A stretch of DNA of 64,000 nt from Lasiodiplodia sp. COLG20 (taxonomy: Eukaryota > Ascomycota > Dothideomycetes > Botryosphaeriales > Botryosphaeriaceae). Location: contig VNWV01000003.1 in NCBI GenBank assembly GCA_009801085.1, positions 2,604,001-2,668,000 of the forward strand, written 5' to 3'. Under the pieces are notes generated by a model that made no database searches, was not told the origin of the DNA, and worked only from the letters and a program-made list of their open reading frames with translations. The translations under genes and the position numbers were made by a program. This document shows positions 10,697-21,112 of the stretch, in pieces; the first letter of the stretch is position 1; each line of letters starts with the position of its first letter.

Positions 10697-12158
10697 AGCA
10701 GCGCGTGTAGCCGCCAAGGAGTGGCCCGGGATTCCCTGCCAGCGTGGCCGCAAACAGGCTTGGGGCAAGAACAGGACGATAACTGGGGAAATGAAGACTT
10801 GCAGGCACGCCGGTCGCAGACCCTGACGGCCTGAACACGCACACGGTGTGCAACCCTCGTAACTGCAGCGCGAGGAATGCACAGTCGCATGCGGCCGAGG
10901 CTGTTGCCACTGCGCGTGCGAACGCGAATACGCTCCTTATCTAATCTCGTCAGCATGGGACGCGAAGCCAGGTAGCAATGCGATCGGCAGTCCATCGAGA
11001 AGACGGGAGGGAGGGCGTTGGCGGTCGTGGCGGCGTCGACTCCCCGCAACATGACATCTTCGTTAGGCCTGCCGAGGCCGCGGGCCCGGCCGCGCACCAA
11101 TAGCAGCATGCAATTGCGCGTCCACTGCTCGGAGTGGTTGCCGGCGTGCTTCAGGCTGCGGCATCTGATCAGATCGGACGGAAGGCAGGCAGGAGAGTGT
11201 GGCAGCAAGGAGCGGCCACGCCAGCACTCGCCAGGTCTCGTCACCGACTTTCGCGCGTCTTGCCTTCTCTGTCACAGCCTGGAGCAGCGGGCGTCGTGGC
11301 GTGAGGCTGAGGCTGTCTGTGCTGGCGGGTTGCCAAAGCTTCTTCTGCGGCCTTCCAAGAACTGCGGAAACGATAGGATCAGGAGGCAGCGAGTCGCTGC
11401 CACACCGCGTTAGAAGGCACACGCAGTCGTCGCCCGCTATTTTTATCGTGACCGTCGCCGCGCGCGCTTGCCCCGACATCTCCAGCGGCACGTCGCGCGC
11501 AACAGGGAGCCTGGCTGGCAAACTGCAGCATGCGCTCGCCACGGCGCGCTGGACGCGGCGGCGGCCTGGTGGACAGCTCCCGTGCTTCCGAGCGGGCGTG
11601 CCGTCAGCAGAGGGTGTGTCGCAGGGCGGCGTGCTTGGGGCCCGTAGATCGCGGTGCCACGGTGCATGCTTTCGTACGCTCCAGGGCTGTGCCGGCTCGA
11701 TCCAGCGCCAGCCAGCAAAAGCACGCGAGCCGTCGACCAACCGGCCGCCGCCATATTTGTCCCCAACCACCTCGCCCACACGTCGCTTCCTCGCTCTCTC
11801 TCTCTCTCCATCTTAATCCAACTGTTGTCGCTCCGCTCGTTGCCTACACCTGCACTCACCACCGCACGGCTCACCCAACGCCTGGCCCGCGCCCTCGCAT
11901 CCATCGTCTCCGTCGCATCTATCGCACCGCCCCGGCGCCAGCTGCACTGTCCAGGTGCTTAGCCCGGCCGCTATCTCTCGCTTGCTCGCTGATAGCTGCT
12001 CGCATTACCGTTTCTCGCGAAGCTAGCAGCTGCACTGCGCGGAGCTTTGGCCGTTATTTTCATTAAATCAACACCGCTTTGCCTGCAAGGCCCAGTTTTC
12101 CCCGTCCTTCGGGCCTTCCACTGCAGCTGGAATTGCCCGATCCGCGCAAACGCCCGCC
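10697..12158. other. Intergenic, promoter and 5' leader of the DUF2406 gene
   Basis: This 1.46-kb spacer is GC-rich in its first two thirds and pyrimidine-rich near the next gene, with a CT-repeat tract around 11791-11810 of the kind seen upstream of strongly expressed fungal genes. Long open frames on both strands here are low-complexity and show no domain. Confidence 0.45.
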
Positions 12159-13720
12159 ATGGACTACCGCTCGAACCAGCGCCCGCGCTCGAAGAGTGGC
12201 TTTAGCTTCAAGAGTGAGAAAAGCGATAAGAGCCATGGCTCCGACAAAATTCACCGGCCCAAGATCAAGGACCTTCACGAATCCTCTGTCGAGAAGCACA
12301 AGAGACAACTCAGCGGCACCTCCAAGGCAAACCCCAACGCTGCAATGGAAGAAGCCCAGCCGAGTGCGTTGCGCGCCCGTCCCAATCCCCGCAGGAATGC
12401 ACCGCTGATTGCTTCTCAACAGTCGCTGCTGCCCTTGAGGCCCCTACTCTTGGATCGCTGCGGGCCATGACCCACAAAGACATTGACGGCTCGCCAATCC
12501 GTGAGTCTTTCTTCTGGAAACCGCGTCAGCGCTCTGATCTGGCTAACTGTACATCTGCACAGCGGAACCCGATCTCTCCAACCCCACTCGCTCCCGCTGG
12601 GAACGCCCTCTTGACACGATTCGCAAGTTCGAAGCGCAGATTGACGGCGAATACAAGCGGAGGGGAGGCGCGCGAACTGGTGAGCTCACCTGAGCCCTGC
12701 TACGAGTTTCATTCCCGCTGACATCACGCAGACGTCGAGTCGAACGCCGATTTCAGCGGTTACACGAGTCGCCGGAGCAGCTACTACGGAGGTACGTGAA
12801 ACCGCACTGTCTCAGCCCTGGCGGCCCTTTAATCATGCCCGCAATTATCATGGAGCAACGCGTTGCTTGCCATGCAGCATCTGAGGCCCTCCGCGGCACA
12901 GTCGCGCTCAAGGATGATCGCTGCCATTTGCGTCGCGACACTGCCGCCTCCCGCGTGGCCCGTCTTGGCATGACGATCGCCATCCCAACCACATAATACT
13001 GACGCATCTGCCCGCTGATCATACGCTAATTTTGGCTTCATCGATGCAGGAAACGGCAACAATCGTTACTCTAGTAGCACCGCTACCGGTGGCTATGGTG
13101 GCGGTGGTGGTTACTACGGTGGCCGCAACCCAACCTCGCCACGCCCAGCCGAGGATCCCTACATGCCCACTCCCGCTGCAGGCCCTGGCCGCAACCGTTT
13201 TGGCCAACGCCTTCAGCAGGAGATGATGCCTCCCCGTGCACCAGCGCATAATCAGGGCCTTTACCCGACTCATTCCTATCAGCAATCCCGCGATACGGTG
13301 AACACGGGCTTTTCGAACAGCTCCGGCGAAGCCTGGGGCAATTCCACCGATCCGAGCAGCGAGAACAGCTCAATTGAGAGGATGCCTCCCACTCAGAAGC
13401 CCGACCTGGGCGAGCAGTACGGATTCAACGGTTTCGGAGGAAGCCCGGTCGCGGATGGATACGACTACAACGCCAACGGCTATTATGACCAGCAAGGTTA
13501 CGGTGGGGCACCGGCCGTCGGCACTGAGCCATACTACAGCAAGAACCAAGGGCCGCCGGTACCTCCACACGACAGCGTTAATGGAGTGTCGAAAATGGGC
13601 GACGGTCCGCCACAGCAACCCATCAGTGGATCTACGGCCGCTCCTGCTCGCCGCCCGGTTCCCAACGGTGACGGTGACAAGAGAAAGAGCTGGTTTAAGC
13701 GGCGGTTCAGCAAGGATTAG
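12159..13720 (+). CDS. DUF2406 family protein
   Basis: Five exons, 12159-12363, 12423-12500, 12563-12679, 12732-12791 and 13050-13720, give 376 residues. The N-terminal third matches the fungal DUF2406 family: basic, Ser-rich start (MDYRSNQRPRSKSGFSF), SLRAMTHKDIDGSPIPEPDLSNPTR across a splice junction, and RPLDTIRKFEAQIDGEYKRR. The rest is disordered, rich in Gly, Tyr, Pro, Gln and Asn (YGGGGGYYGG, NGYYDQQGYGG), and ends in a strongly basic tail, KRKSWFKRRFSKD, that could bind membrane lipid or RNA (inference). Yeast relatives are poorly characterised. The last intron (12792-13049) is longer than the others and has no recognisable insert. Confidence 0.85.
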
Positions 13721-14405
13721 ATGGTCGTTGTGGGTTTGCCGATCGCCATGGTTTTACGCTTCTCGATGTCGTGGCTTGTCGGAGGATATAATGACTCTCT
13801 GCTGTGCGGGGGATAGTAATGGCTTGACGAACAACAAATTCCCGGGGTTTTTGCATTACCTGTTGGCGTTTTGGGCATACAACATGAAGAACCCCTTCCG
13901 AACGGCGGATGATGGAGGGCGTACAGGGATTTGGAACCTTGGTTCGCCAAAGACCGAGGAACGTAGGCTCGCTTTGAGTCTCGCTCTTCCGTATGGATCT
14001 TTGAGCTTGGTTCTGGTTCATAATACCGAAACTTGGCTAGAAAGGCACTTCTTTGCCTTCAGCTGACCTGAGAATTCATTATTTCATAGATATATAATCT
14101 CGATGCAACCTCTTCTCTGCATCACTTTTTTCACTTTGGATCCATTCCTAGCTTGGAGGTCAAAATTGTCAAGGAGGAGGGTTACTGTCAAAGACGAAGC
14201 AAGACTTGCCCCGAATGAAATATTTTTTCTCTAAAAATCAATGCGAATGACGCTATATTTCTCATATACGGGCAGTTGAAATTGTTCGGACGCAGATCTA
14301 AGTCTGAGGACTCTACATGTTGAGGTTATGATGAATTGGCCCTCCAAGGACCATGTACACTCAGAGGTGAGACTGGGCCCAAACCAGGTCTTCTCGGGCA
14401 GATAT

Positions 14406-14663
14406 TACAGTCCCCTCTCGCAGCTAATGGCCAGCGGGTTGGCTTTTTTTTTTTTTTTTTTTGCTCGTGTCATGGGTAGCTGAAACTATCGTCCGGACGT
14501 ATATCGAATTCGAAATTCAAAATTCGACATATACGTCCGGACGATAGCTTCAACTACCCATACGTTTTTTTTTTTTTTTTTGAAAAGAAAAAGATGAGAC
14601 ATAGTTACGCTCGAGGATCCCGCTTTTCTTCGCGCTAGCCATCGGCTGCAGCACCCCTCTGTA
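14406..14663 (+). mobile_element. Hairpin MITE, copy A (full length, TA-flanked)
   Basis: This is the best-bounded copy. It starts TA-CAG at 14406 (CAGTCCCCTCTCGCAGC, then a slightly decayed outer repeat) and ends with CGCTAGCCATCGGCTG, GCACCCCTCTG and TA at 14662-14663. The central hairpin is 14473-14560. Long T-runs flank the hairpin on both sides (about 14444-14462 and 14565-14581). There is no open reading frame. TA at both ends suggests a Tc1/mariner-type target duplication. Confidence 0.8.
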
Positions 14664-14690
14664 AATATCGAACTAAAAGTTATGCTTTCA

Positions 14691-14720
14691 CGTCCTAACG
14701 ACAGCTTCAACCGCCCGCAT
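14691..14720. repeat. Single-arm remnant of the hairpin element
   Basis: This is a mutated right arm (CGTCCTAACGACAGCTTCAA) just downstream of copy A with no matching left arm. It could be what is left of an older copy into which, or beside which, copy A inserted. Confidence 0.55.
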
Positions 14721-14826
14721 AAGTCTAATAATGCCCAGTGACCAACTACTAGCGAATGGCAAACGGAATAGCAAACAACGACAAACGGAAGAGACGCGAA
14801 TATCATAGAGTATGAAGAGCTAAGCA

Positions 14827-15040
14827 TACAGCCCCCTATCGTGGCCGATGGCTAGCGCGAAGAACAGCAGGGCTCCCCAGCTCTGCCTTAAAGAAAAATA
14901 ACATATGTGGGTAGCTGAAGCTATCGTCCGGACGAGAACGTCGAATTTTTAATTCTACATACACGTCCGGACGATAGCTTCAGCTACCCATGACATGAGC
15001 GAAAAAACAAATCCACGCTAGCCATCAAGCCAAGCCAATG
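14827..15040 (-). mobile_element. Hairpin MITE, copy B
   Basis: The right-type end begins TA-CAG at 14827 and contains GCCGATGGCTAGCGCG. The central hairpin at 14908-14990 is 83 nt with perfect 27-bp outer arms, each holding CGTCCGGACG. The left-type end reads ATCCACGCTAGCCATC and decays after about 15026, so the right boundary is approximate. Confidence 0.78.
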
Positions 15041-15282
15041 CATTCCACTGCCCACCTTGTCACACCGACATCAGGGGATTCAACGATAATCATAGGCAGC
15101 GCGAGTCATGATCACGAGGGGGCGCGATTTACCATCTCATAGTGTATTCGCCATCGCCGTAGTCACTACCAGCACGGTTCAAGCATGACTATCCACAAAC
15201 TTTCCGAAGCAATGTTTTCTTATCAGAACGACCTCAAATACGGATGGTGGGTGGTCAAATCTCTAACCACCATGTGCAAACA

Positions 15283-15316
15283 GGCCAGTGCAAAGGGGCC
15301 AGTGCAAAGGGGCCAG
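15283..15316. repeat. Short tandem repeat, 14-bp unit, about 2.4 copies
   Basis: The unit GGCCAGTGCAAAGG is repeated perfectly at 15283-15296 and 15297-15310 and continues as GGCCAG. It lies 150 bp downstream of the VMA21 stop codon. Confidence 0.9.
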
Positions 15317-15465
15317 AAGTAATCCCCTCCCCCTTTTTTCTTTTTTTCTCTCTTTGATGGGTTCCATAGCCTGCTTTTATTTCACAAATCCCGACCACCA
15401 TGGTGCCTGCAACTCCTCGATTCAGCAATTTCTGTAGAAAGAGCAACTGAGTAACCTAAGCCTTT

Positions 15466-16107
15466 TCATCTGGCCTTTTTAGCCTCCGCTTCTGCCTCAA
15501 GCCTATCGGACTGATCCTCTTTCATGGCGACGATGACGTAGCCAATCAGCACCACGTTCGCCATAACCGCGGCCAGGCCGCCGGCAAAGGTCGAATTGCC
15601 TTTTGAAGTGTTAGCGAGCCGGTTAGACGATAATTTTTATTTTACTTGTGTTTGAGCGCAATAAGAATGGTGGCGGTGACACCAAGCCTTTAAACATCTG
15701 TTGTAAAGGAAACAATACTGAGAGTAGCCACAAACCTTTGAAGATTGTGTTCACGGTCATGAAATAGGTGCCGATGGGCAGCGTGATCATCGCAAACGTG
15801 AAGCCCAACAGCTTGAAGATGACGTGCCTACAGTTTTCGGGAAAGAAGCGCTTGTTAGCAAATGTTATAATTGTCGCCCGACAACATCCGCTTGCGTGCG
15901 CAGCAGCGCCTTCCCCATCCTCTTCATCGTCAACTGAGCAGGCATGGTATATAAAAGAGATGTGCAGTGTCGGAAAGGGTATACGAACGCAGGAACAGCG
16001 GGCGTGATGTTACTATCGCCCTGCGGCGCACTGCTGCCCGGTGCAGTTGCAGCATCGTCCTGATCCAGAATCGTCTTCTCCGTCGACACAATTCTTCGGG
16101 AAGTCAT
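15466..16107 (-). CDS. VMA21: V-ATPase assembly integral membrane protein VMA21
   Basis: Exons 16107-15989, 15827-15736 and 15599-15466 give 114 residues, the usual size. Two membrane segments are present: HVIFKLLGFTFAMITLPIGT and, after the loop VNTIFKGNSTFAGG, AVMANVVLIGYVIVAMKED. These blocks and GNSTFAG are diagnostic. VMA21 is an ER chaperone that assembles the V0 sector of the vacuolar proton pump. The C-terminus ends KKAR, a KKxx dilysine ER-retrieval signal, as needed for its cycling. The first intron needs the donor GTTCGT, which is weaker than the usual GTRNGT; a nearby GTATAC four bases downstream would break the frame. The gene is divergent from FUN30, 513 bp away. Confidence 0.93.
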
Positions 16108-16620
16108 TTTTGTCGCTTGTAGTTGTGGAAGCTGAGCGTGTGGAGATGATGTGAAGAGCTACATTCGACTTTTGGCCAGCCCGCTTCGCTCGCCGCTTCC
16201 GCTCTGGTCTGGTTGCCTTGCGCACGGATGCGACGGCGCGCCAAGACCGGGGCGGCCGGGGCGGTGACAGGGGTTTGCGCGTTTGAGGCGCGATCTCGAG
16301 GAACCGCCCGCTCGGACCCTTGCACGTCGACCTTTCGCAAACCCGCGTTTCTTTTGTTGTACCAGCTCACAACCGCTCGCTTTCTCTCACCCACCCACCC
16401 AGCTCCGTGACTGCTGTTCTTCCCCTCGTCACGCCCTGTCCGACGCCCGCCGACCTTCTACGATCTTGGAATTCCCTCGATTTTGGGTACAGACCGAGAC
16501 TGAGAGCAGAATTATTACGAGATCTACTCGTTCGTCTTTCGCGTCCGCCAGCGCTGGATCGCAACCTCCACTCACGCGCGACTCCTCACGTTCGATCCGG
16601 CTGAGTGCTACACTTCCACC
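16108..16620. promoter_or_regulatory. Shared divergent promoter region VMA21 / FUN30
   Basis: These 513 bp separate two genes transcribed outward. The FUN30-proximal half is C/T-rich (16380-16620). I see no coding exon or repeat. No specific binding site is claimed. Confidence 0.5.
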
Positions 16621-19600
16621 ATGGCAAACGACATGTGCACTGGCGCCGGCTACAACTCGCAGGAGGACGACGGCGACGACCTTTTCGCCGATTACGAGGA
16701 GATGGAGGCAACCATTCCTCTCTCACACCCCTACAAGCCTGCCCAGCCGACACAAGCGTCGCCATACTTCGCCTCACCGGCACCTGCTACGACCCAGCCT
16801 ACCCAAATCTTGGACACACCAGTGCGTGACAGAACGGACGCCAACGCTGTCGTCCAAGTGCCGGCGTCCTCACCTTCAATCCAAGCTCGTGGCCCGGTCG
16901 CCTCACCTTCGCCGACTGGATTGCGTAAGACCATATCAAATGCAACGTCAGGTACCACTTCGCGACCGTCTCGACTGCCGGTCACCCACGCTGGTAGCTT
17001 CAGCGACGACTCTCCAGCAGGCGAATCATCAGATGACGAGCTCTCCAAGCCGATCTCAAGGTCGGAGATCAAACCATCTAATTTCCTGACCAAAAACAAG
17101 CCTAGGATTCCTCCCCCTAGCGATGGCCCACCCTCTGTTCTCAGCCAGGTCCTCGACCAATTTAAGTATCAGGGTCCCGCCAGCCGACCTCAAAAGCGCT
17201 CAGCCGATGACATGGCAAATGCTTACTCTTCATCGCCGAAGAGGCCTCGTACGCAGCCACGTCAGACCGGCCCCTCTCGCGCTCTGCCTGTGGATGAGGG
17301 CTCTTCTTCATTCGAGGGTATGAAGTTGGAGGACATCCCAGACTGGGTCCAGAAGCAGAGGGTCAAGCGGATGTTGCTCGTGTTTGGTGACAAGCCCGTA
17401 TCACTCCTGTACGAGGCGCTCGTTCGCAAGAAGGGACAGTATGACGATGCCCTCAATTACGTCTGCGAGTTGGAAGAGGAGCAGGAACGCAAGAAGGCAC
17501 CCAAGGTGGAAACCATTGACCTTACCGAGGACGACGCATCGCCGGTCAAGCCTTCGAAGTTTACTACGAACAAGTCGGTTCAGTCAGGCAAGACTATCGC
17601 CTCTAAGTGGAGCTCCATCAGCGCGCCAAAGTCAAAGGAAAAGCAGACTCCAGTCCTGGATATCGCTGACGACTCCTCCGCCACTGAGTCGCCTGCTATC
17701 AAACCTCGCGGTCGCCTTAGGCGAGGCCGTCCCTCCGCTGCCAGATCGCCCACCCCGGAAGAAAAGCCCACACCTCAGAAGCCAGAACTAGACCGCCAGC
17801 GAAAGAAGGTTCTCACCATTGAATCGGACTCTGACGCTTCGGATAAGGAAGAGGAAGTTGATGAGCAAGCGCTGCAGGAAAGTCTGCTCACGTACATCAA
17901 CAAGTGCTCAGCGGAGGACCTCGCGGATCTTTCTGAGAAATCTTTGGAAGATTGCCAGGGCGTGTTGGAGAGAAGGCCCTTCAAGAACTTGGATCAAATT
18001 CGAAAGGTGGAGCTCAACCCACCCAAGTTGACGAAGACCGGAAAAGTGCCGCGCACCCACATGTCCACGGGAACGAAGGTCCTGAACGATGCGGAAAAGA
18101 TGTGGACGGCTTACCAGTCGATCAATGAGCTCGTGTCTCGGTGTCAGGAGATTGGCGAGCCCATCAAAGCAGCTATGAAGCATCTTGGAGGCAAGTCGCT
18201 TGCTTCGGACGCTTCGGGTGAGCTCAACCTTGGAAGCCTTGACGAGGTCAAGAATGACTCCGGCATTGGCACTCCAAGCTCGGCTTCGCAAACGGACGAT
18301 GACGATGATGTCATTATCACAAAGTCGAGATTCTCGAAGCTCCAGAAGCCCTCCATTATGGCTGAAGACCTGGTCCTGAAGGATTACCAATTGGTCGGCC
18401 TTAATTGGCTGAACATCCTTTGGACCAACAAACTGTCAGGTATTCTGGCCGACGATATGGGCTTGGGCAAGACTTGCCAAGTCATTTCGTTCCTAGCTCA
18501 CCTCAAAGAGTCCGGTCAAAAGGGAATTCACCTTATTGTGGTTCCTAACACCACCCTGGAGAACTGGTTCAGGGAGTTCAGCAAGTTCATCCAAGAAGGA
18601 ACGATGCACGTTGAGCCGTACTACGGCAGCCAGGCTGAGCGCATGAGCATGAGAGCAGACATCGAGAGCAAAAAGGAAGATATCGATGTAATCATCACGA
18701 CCTACTCAACGATGAGTAGCACTGACAAGAACGACGCAAAATTCCTACGCAAATTGGAACCGACTGTATGCGTGTTCGACGAAGGACACCAGCTGCGAAA
18801 CAGCTCATCGCAGAAGTATCAATGCGCGATGCGCATTCCCGCGACGATGCGCCTTCTTTTGACGGGCACTCCGCTACAGAATAATCTGCAGGAAATGGCC
18901 TCACTCTTAGGATTCATCATGCCAGAGGTTTTCGCCGAGCACGCGGAGGATTTGAAGTTTATTTTCCGCCGAAAAGCCACAACGACGGAGCAAAACAGCC
19001 ATGCCAGCCTGCTGTCAGTCCAACGTACCGCCAGAGCACGATCGATGATGACCCCCTTCATTCTGCGCAGGAGGAAGGAGCAGGTTCTGGGCAAAATTCT
19101 TCCAGCGAAGACATGCCGAGTCGAGTACTGCGAACTGGATCCCAAGCAGAAGAAGGTGTACAGCGACGTTCTTGCTCTTCAGCAAAAGGCCTTCCAGAGG
19201 AAGAAGTTGAATCTGCCGAGTCCCGCGAGCTCGAACTACTTGATGAAGCTTCGGCTTACTGCGTGTCACCCTCTCTTAGACCGTCACTTCTTCAACGATG
19301 AGAAAATCACGCGGATGGCGGAGGACCACTTCAACGTTGGTGCAAGCACGAGCGTGAAGTCATCGTTTGACTGGCTCCGGAAGATGAACGACTTCAAGAT
19401 CATGCGGGCGATAGACGACGATCCTCAGCTCTGGGGCAAATACCAGATGGAGGATGACCTGACGCACGCCTCAGGAAAGTTTCAAAAGACGGTGGAACTT
19501 GTGAAAGAGTTCGCCAAGAACGGCGATCGTGCTTTGTTTTTCTCTCAGTTCAAGATGGTTCTAGATGTCATGGAAGAGGTTTTGTCGGCCGAGAATATTC

Positions 19601-20118
19601 CTTTCCTCCGCTTCGATGGCTCAACCAACACTTCGGGCCGCCAAGATATCATTGACCAATTCTACCAGGATGCCACCATCCCCATCTTCCTGGTATCTAC
19701 TGGGTCTGGCGGCACGGGTATCAACATTACCGCTGCCAACAAGGTCATCATCCACGACCTCTCTTGGAACCCCCAAGAGGACATCCAAGCTGAGAACCGG
19801 GCGCACCGAGTCGGACAGCTCCGGGATGTTGAGGTGATCCGCCTTGTGACGCGAGGCACCATCGAGGAGCAGATCCTAGCGCTCGGCAACTCCAAGCTAG
19901 AGCTGGATAAGAAGGTTGCAGGTGCTGGTGCTTTTGGCGACGACAGCAAGACCTCCAAGGTTATGCAAGATATTGTCGCACAGATGTTGTTTGAGCAGAT
20001 GGAGGCGAAGGGCGAACTAGACCGCCCCATGGAGGACGGACAGGACTCGGCTGGTAATGAGGACATTGCCGAGCAGTTCAAGTCGGGTTTGAAGAAAGCA
20101 GGAGTTAAAATGGCGTAG
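16621..20118 (+). CDS. FUN30: SNF2-family chromatin remodelling ATPase, FUN30/SMARCAD1 type
   Basis: This is a single exon of 1165 residues. The N-terminal 230 residues are disordered. A CUE-like segment follows at about 233-285 (MKLEDIPDWVQKQRVKRMLL, ALVRKKGQYDDALNYVCELE). The SNF2 ATPase core begins near 580 (LKDYQLVGLNWLNILW), with Walker A DDMGLGKT near 610, a DEGH box near 720 and LLTGTPLQNN. The C-terminal helicase lobe (ALFFSQFKMVLDVMEEVL, RFDGSTN, AENRAHRVGQ) ends near 1110. FUN30/Fft3/SMARCAD1 remodellers slide nucleosomes and promote heterochromatin silencing and DNA-end resection. Start chosen because the preceding CT-rich leader ends in ACC at the ATG and no upstream in-frame ATG exists nearby. 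The DEGH variant and the CUE segment separate it from other SNF2 groups. Confidence 0.93.
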   Translation: MANDMCTGAGYNSQEDDGDDLFADYEEMEATIPLSHPYKPAQPTQASPYFASPAPATTQPTQILDTPVRDRTDANAVVQVPASSPSIQARGPVASPSPTGLRKTISNATSGTTSRPSRLPVTHAGSFSDDSPAGESSDDELSKPISRSEIKPSNFLTKNKPRIPPPSDGPPSVLSQVLDQFKYQGPASRPQKRSADDMANAYSSSPKRPRTQPRQTGPSRALPVDEGSSSFEGMKLEDIPDWVQKQRVKRMLLVFGDKPVSLLYEALVRKKGQYDDALNYVCELEEEQERKKAPKVETIDLTEDDASPVKPSKFTTNKSVQSGKTIASKWSSISAPKSKEKQTPVLDIADDSSATESPAIKPRGRLRRGRPSAARSPTPEEKPTPQKPELDRQRKKVLTIESDSDASDKEEEVDEQALQESLLTYINKCSAEDLADLSEKSLEDCQGVLERRPFKNLDQIRKVELNPPKLTKTGKVPRTHMSTGTKVLNDAEKMWTAYQSINELVSRCQEIGEPIKAAMKHLGGKSLASDASGELNLGSLDEVKNDSGIGTPSSASQTDDDDDVIITKSRFSKLQKPSIMAEDLVLKDYQLVGLNWLNILWTNKLSGILADDMGLGKTCQVISFLAHLKESGQKGIHLIVVPNTTLENWFREFSKFIQEGTMHVEPYYGSQAERMSMRADIESKKEDIDVIITTYSTMSSTDKNDAKFLRKLEPTVCVFDEGHQLRNSSSQKYQCAMRIPATMRLLLTGTPLQNNLQEMASLLGFIMPEVFAEHAEDLKFIFRRKATTTEQNSHASLLSVQRTARARSMMTPFILRRRKEQVLGKILPAKTCRVEYCELDPKQKKVYSDVLALQQKAFQRKKLNLPSPASSNYLMKLRLTACHPLLDRHFFNDEKITRMAEDHFNVGASTSVKSSFDWLRKMNDFKIMRAIDDDPQLWGKYQMEDDLTHASGKFQKTVELVKEFAKNGDRALFFSQFKMVLDVMEEVLSAENIPFLRFDGSTNTSGRQDIIDQFYQDATIPIFLVSTGSGGTGINITAANKVIIHDLSWNPQEDIQAENRAHRVGQLRDVEVIRLVTRGTIEEQILALGNSKLELDKKVAGAGAFGDDSKTSKVMQDIVAQMLFEQMEAKGELDRPMEDGQDSAGNEDIAEQFKSGLKKAGVKMA

Positions 20119-20295
20119 TGCGAACACGGAATTTTGGCAGGTTGGTTCGATTACTATAGAAATGGGAACAAAAAGGTGTTTTGGGAATTTTGCCTGATAG
20201 GATTAAGTAGGGTTGATACCAACATAGATACTAGTAGCAAGGCTCACAAATGTATAGACATTGTAGCACGATTACTATCGATTGCAATAGAGCTT

Positions 20296-20415
20296 GGGGT
20301 GGTTGGAACTCTTGTTCGGATGCCTTCGTGCCCAGATGTGTTCGACTGAAGCTATCGTCCAGATGATAGCCTTAACTACCTATGATATGAGCGAATAATC
20401 AATTCACACTATTCA
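20296..20415. repeat. Heavily mutated hairpin element
   Basis: The left arm GGTGGTTGGAACTCTTGTTC and right arm CGTCCAGATGATAGCCTTAA, then TATGATATGAGCGAATAATC, align with the arms and the CATGACATGAGCGAAAAA flank of intact copies. Most differences are transitions. Confidence 0.6.
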
Positions 20416-21112
20416 AGCCAACGTCATCCTCCGGTTTAAGAAAGCATTTTATAATATCTCTGTTCATCGATGCTCCCATCCACGGGCAGGTGTAGGTTCT
20501 TCGGTGTAGCGCGGAAAGACGGTTTTCCCGAAACGCCGATGAGCGGCGGGTGGGAAGAAACCTCTCGCGAACTTTTTTCCCCTCGCCTGCGCGTCAACAC
20601 TCCTCTTTCTCGACACGCGACGCACGCGCACTCCCCGGCGCATCACCCTCAATAATGCCCACCGCAATGCTGATGAGTTGAGGAGCCCTTCGGAGAGGGC
20701 AGGCCCCCCATTGCTGCCTACACGTACCACCGCGTCGACGACCGAGAGCACCGATGGCCTGCCCTCTTCTCACGTTCCAAAAATGTAAGCCAGAATTTTC
20801 CTCCTCGCATTCCAGTCCCGTCGCACGATACGAAGTCCTTCATATGATGAGCAACATCGAAAAACCCGAGAATATACATAATATAGGAAGAGCCGGAAAA
20901 GGTATGGCCCAGAGGCAAAAGCTTCTGGGCTGTCGCTGCTTATAAAAGGGTGTTCTGAAGAAGGCAAACGCAAAAGAATCCTCTTTTTGGCTTTGTTGTC
21001 GTGTCGAGGGATGGATTTTCAGACACGCAATAGACATCGTTATGCTAACTTTGCGCGTGTGTTAGGATTTGGTTTCCCAAACGCGAGCGATCGAGCGTGC
21101 CGCACTAGACGG

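Noticed and set aside
10351..11244. A 297-codon minus-strand frame overlapping the transcription factor 3' end
   Set aside because: It overlaps a supported exon and has no family features.
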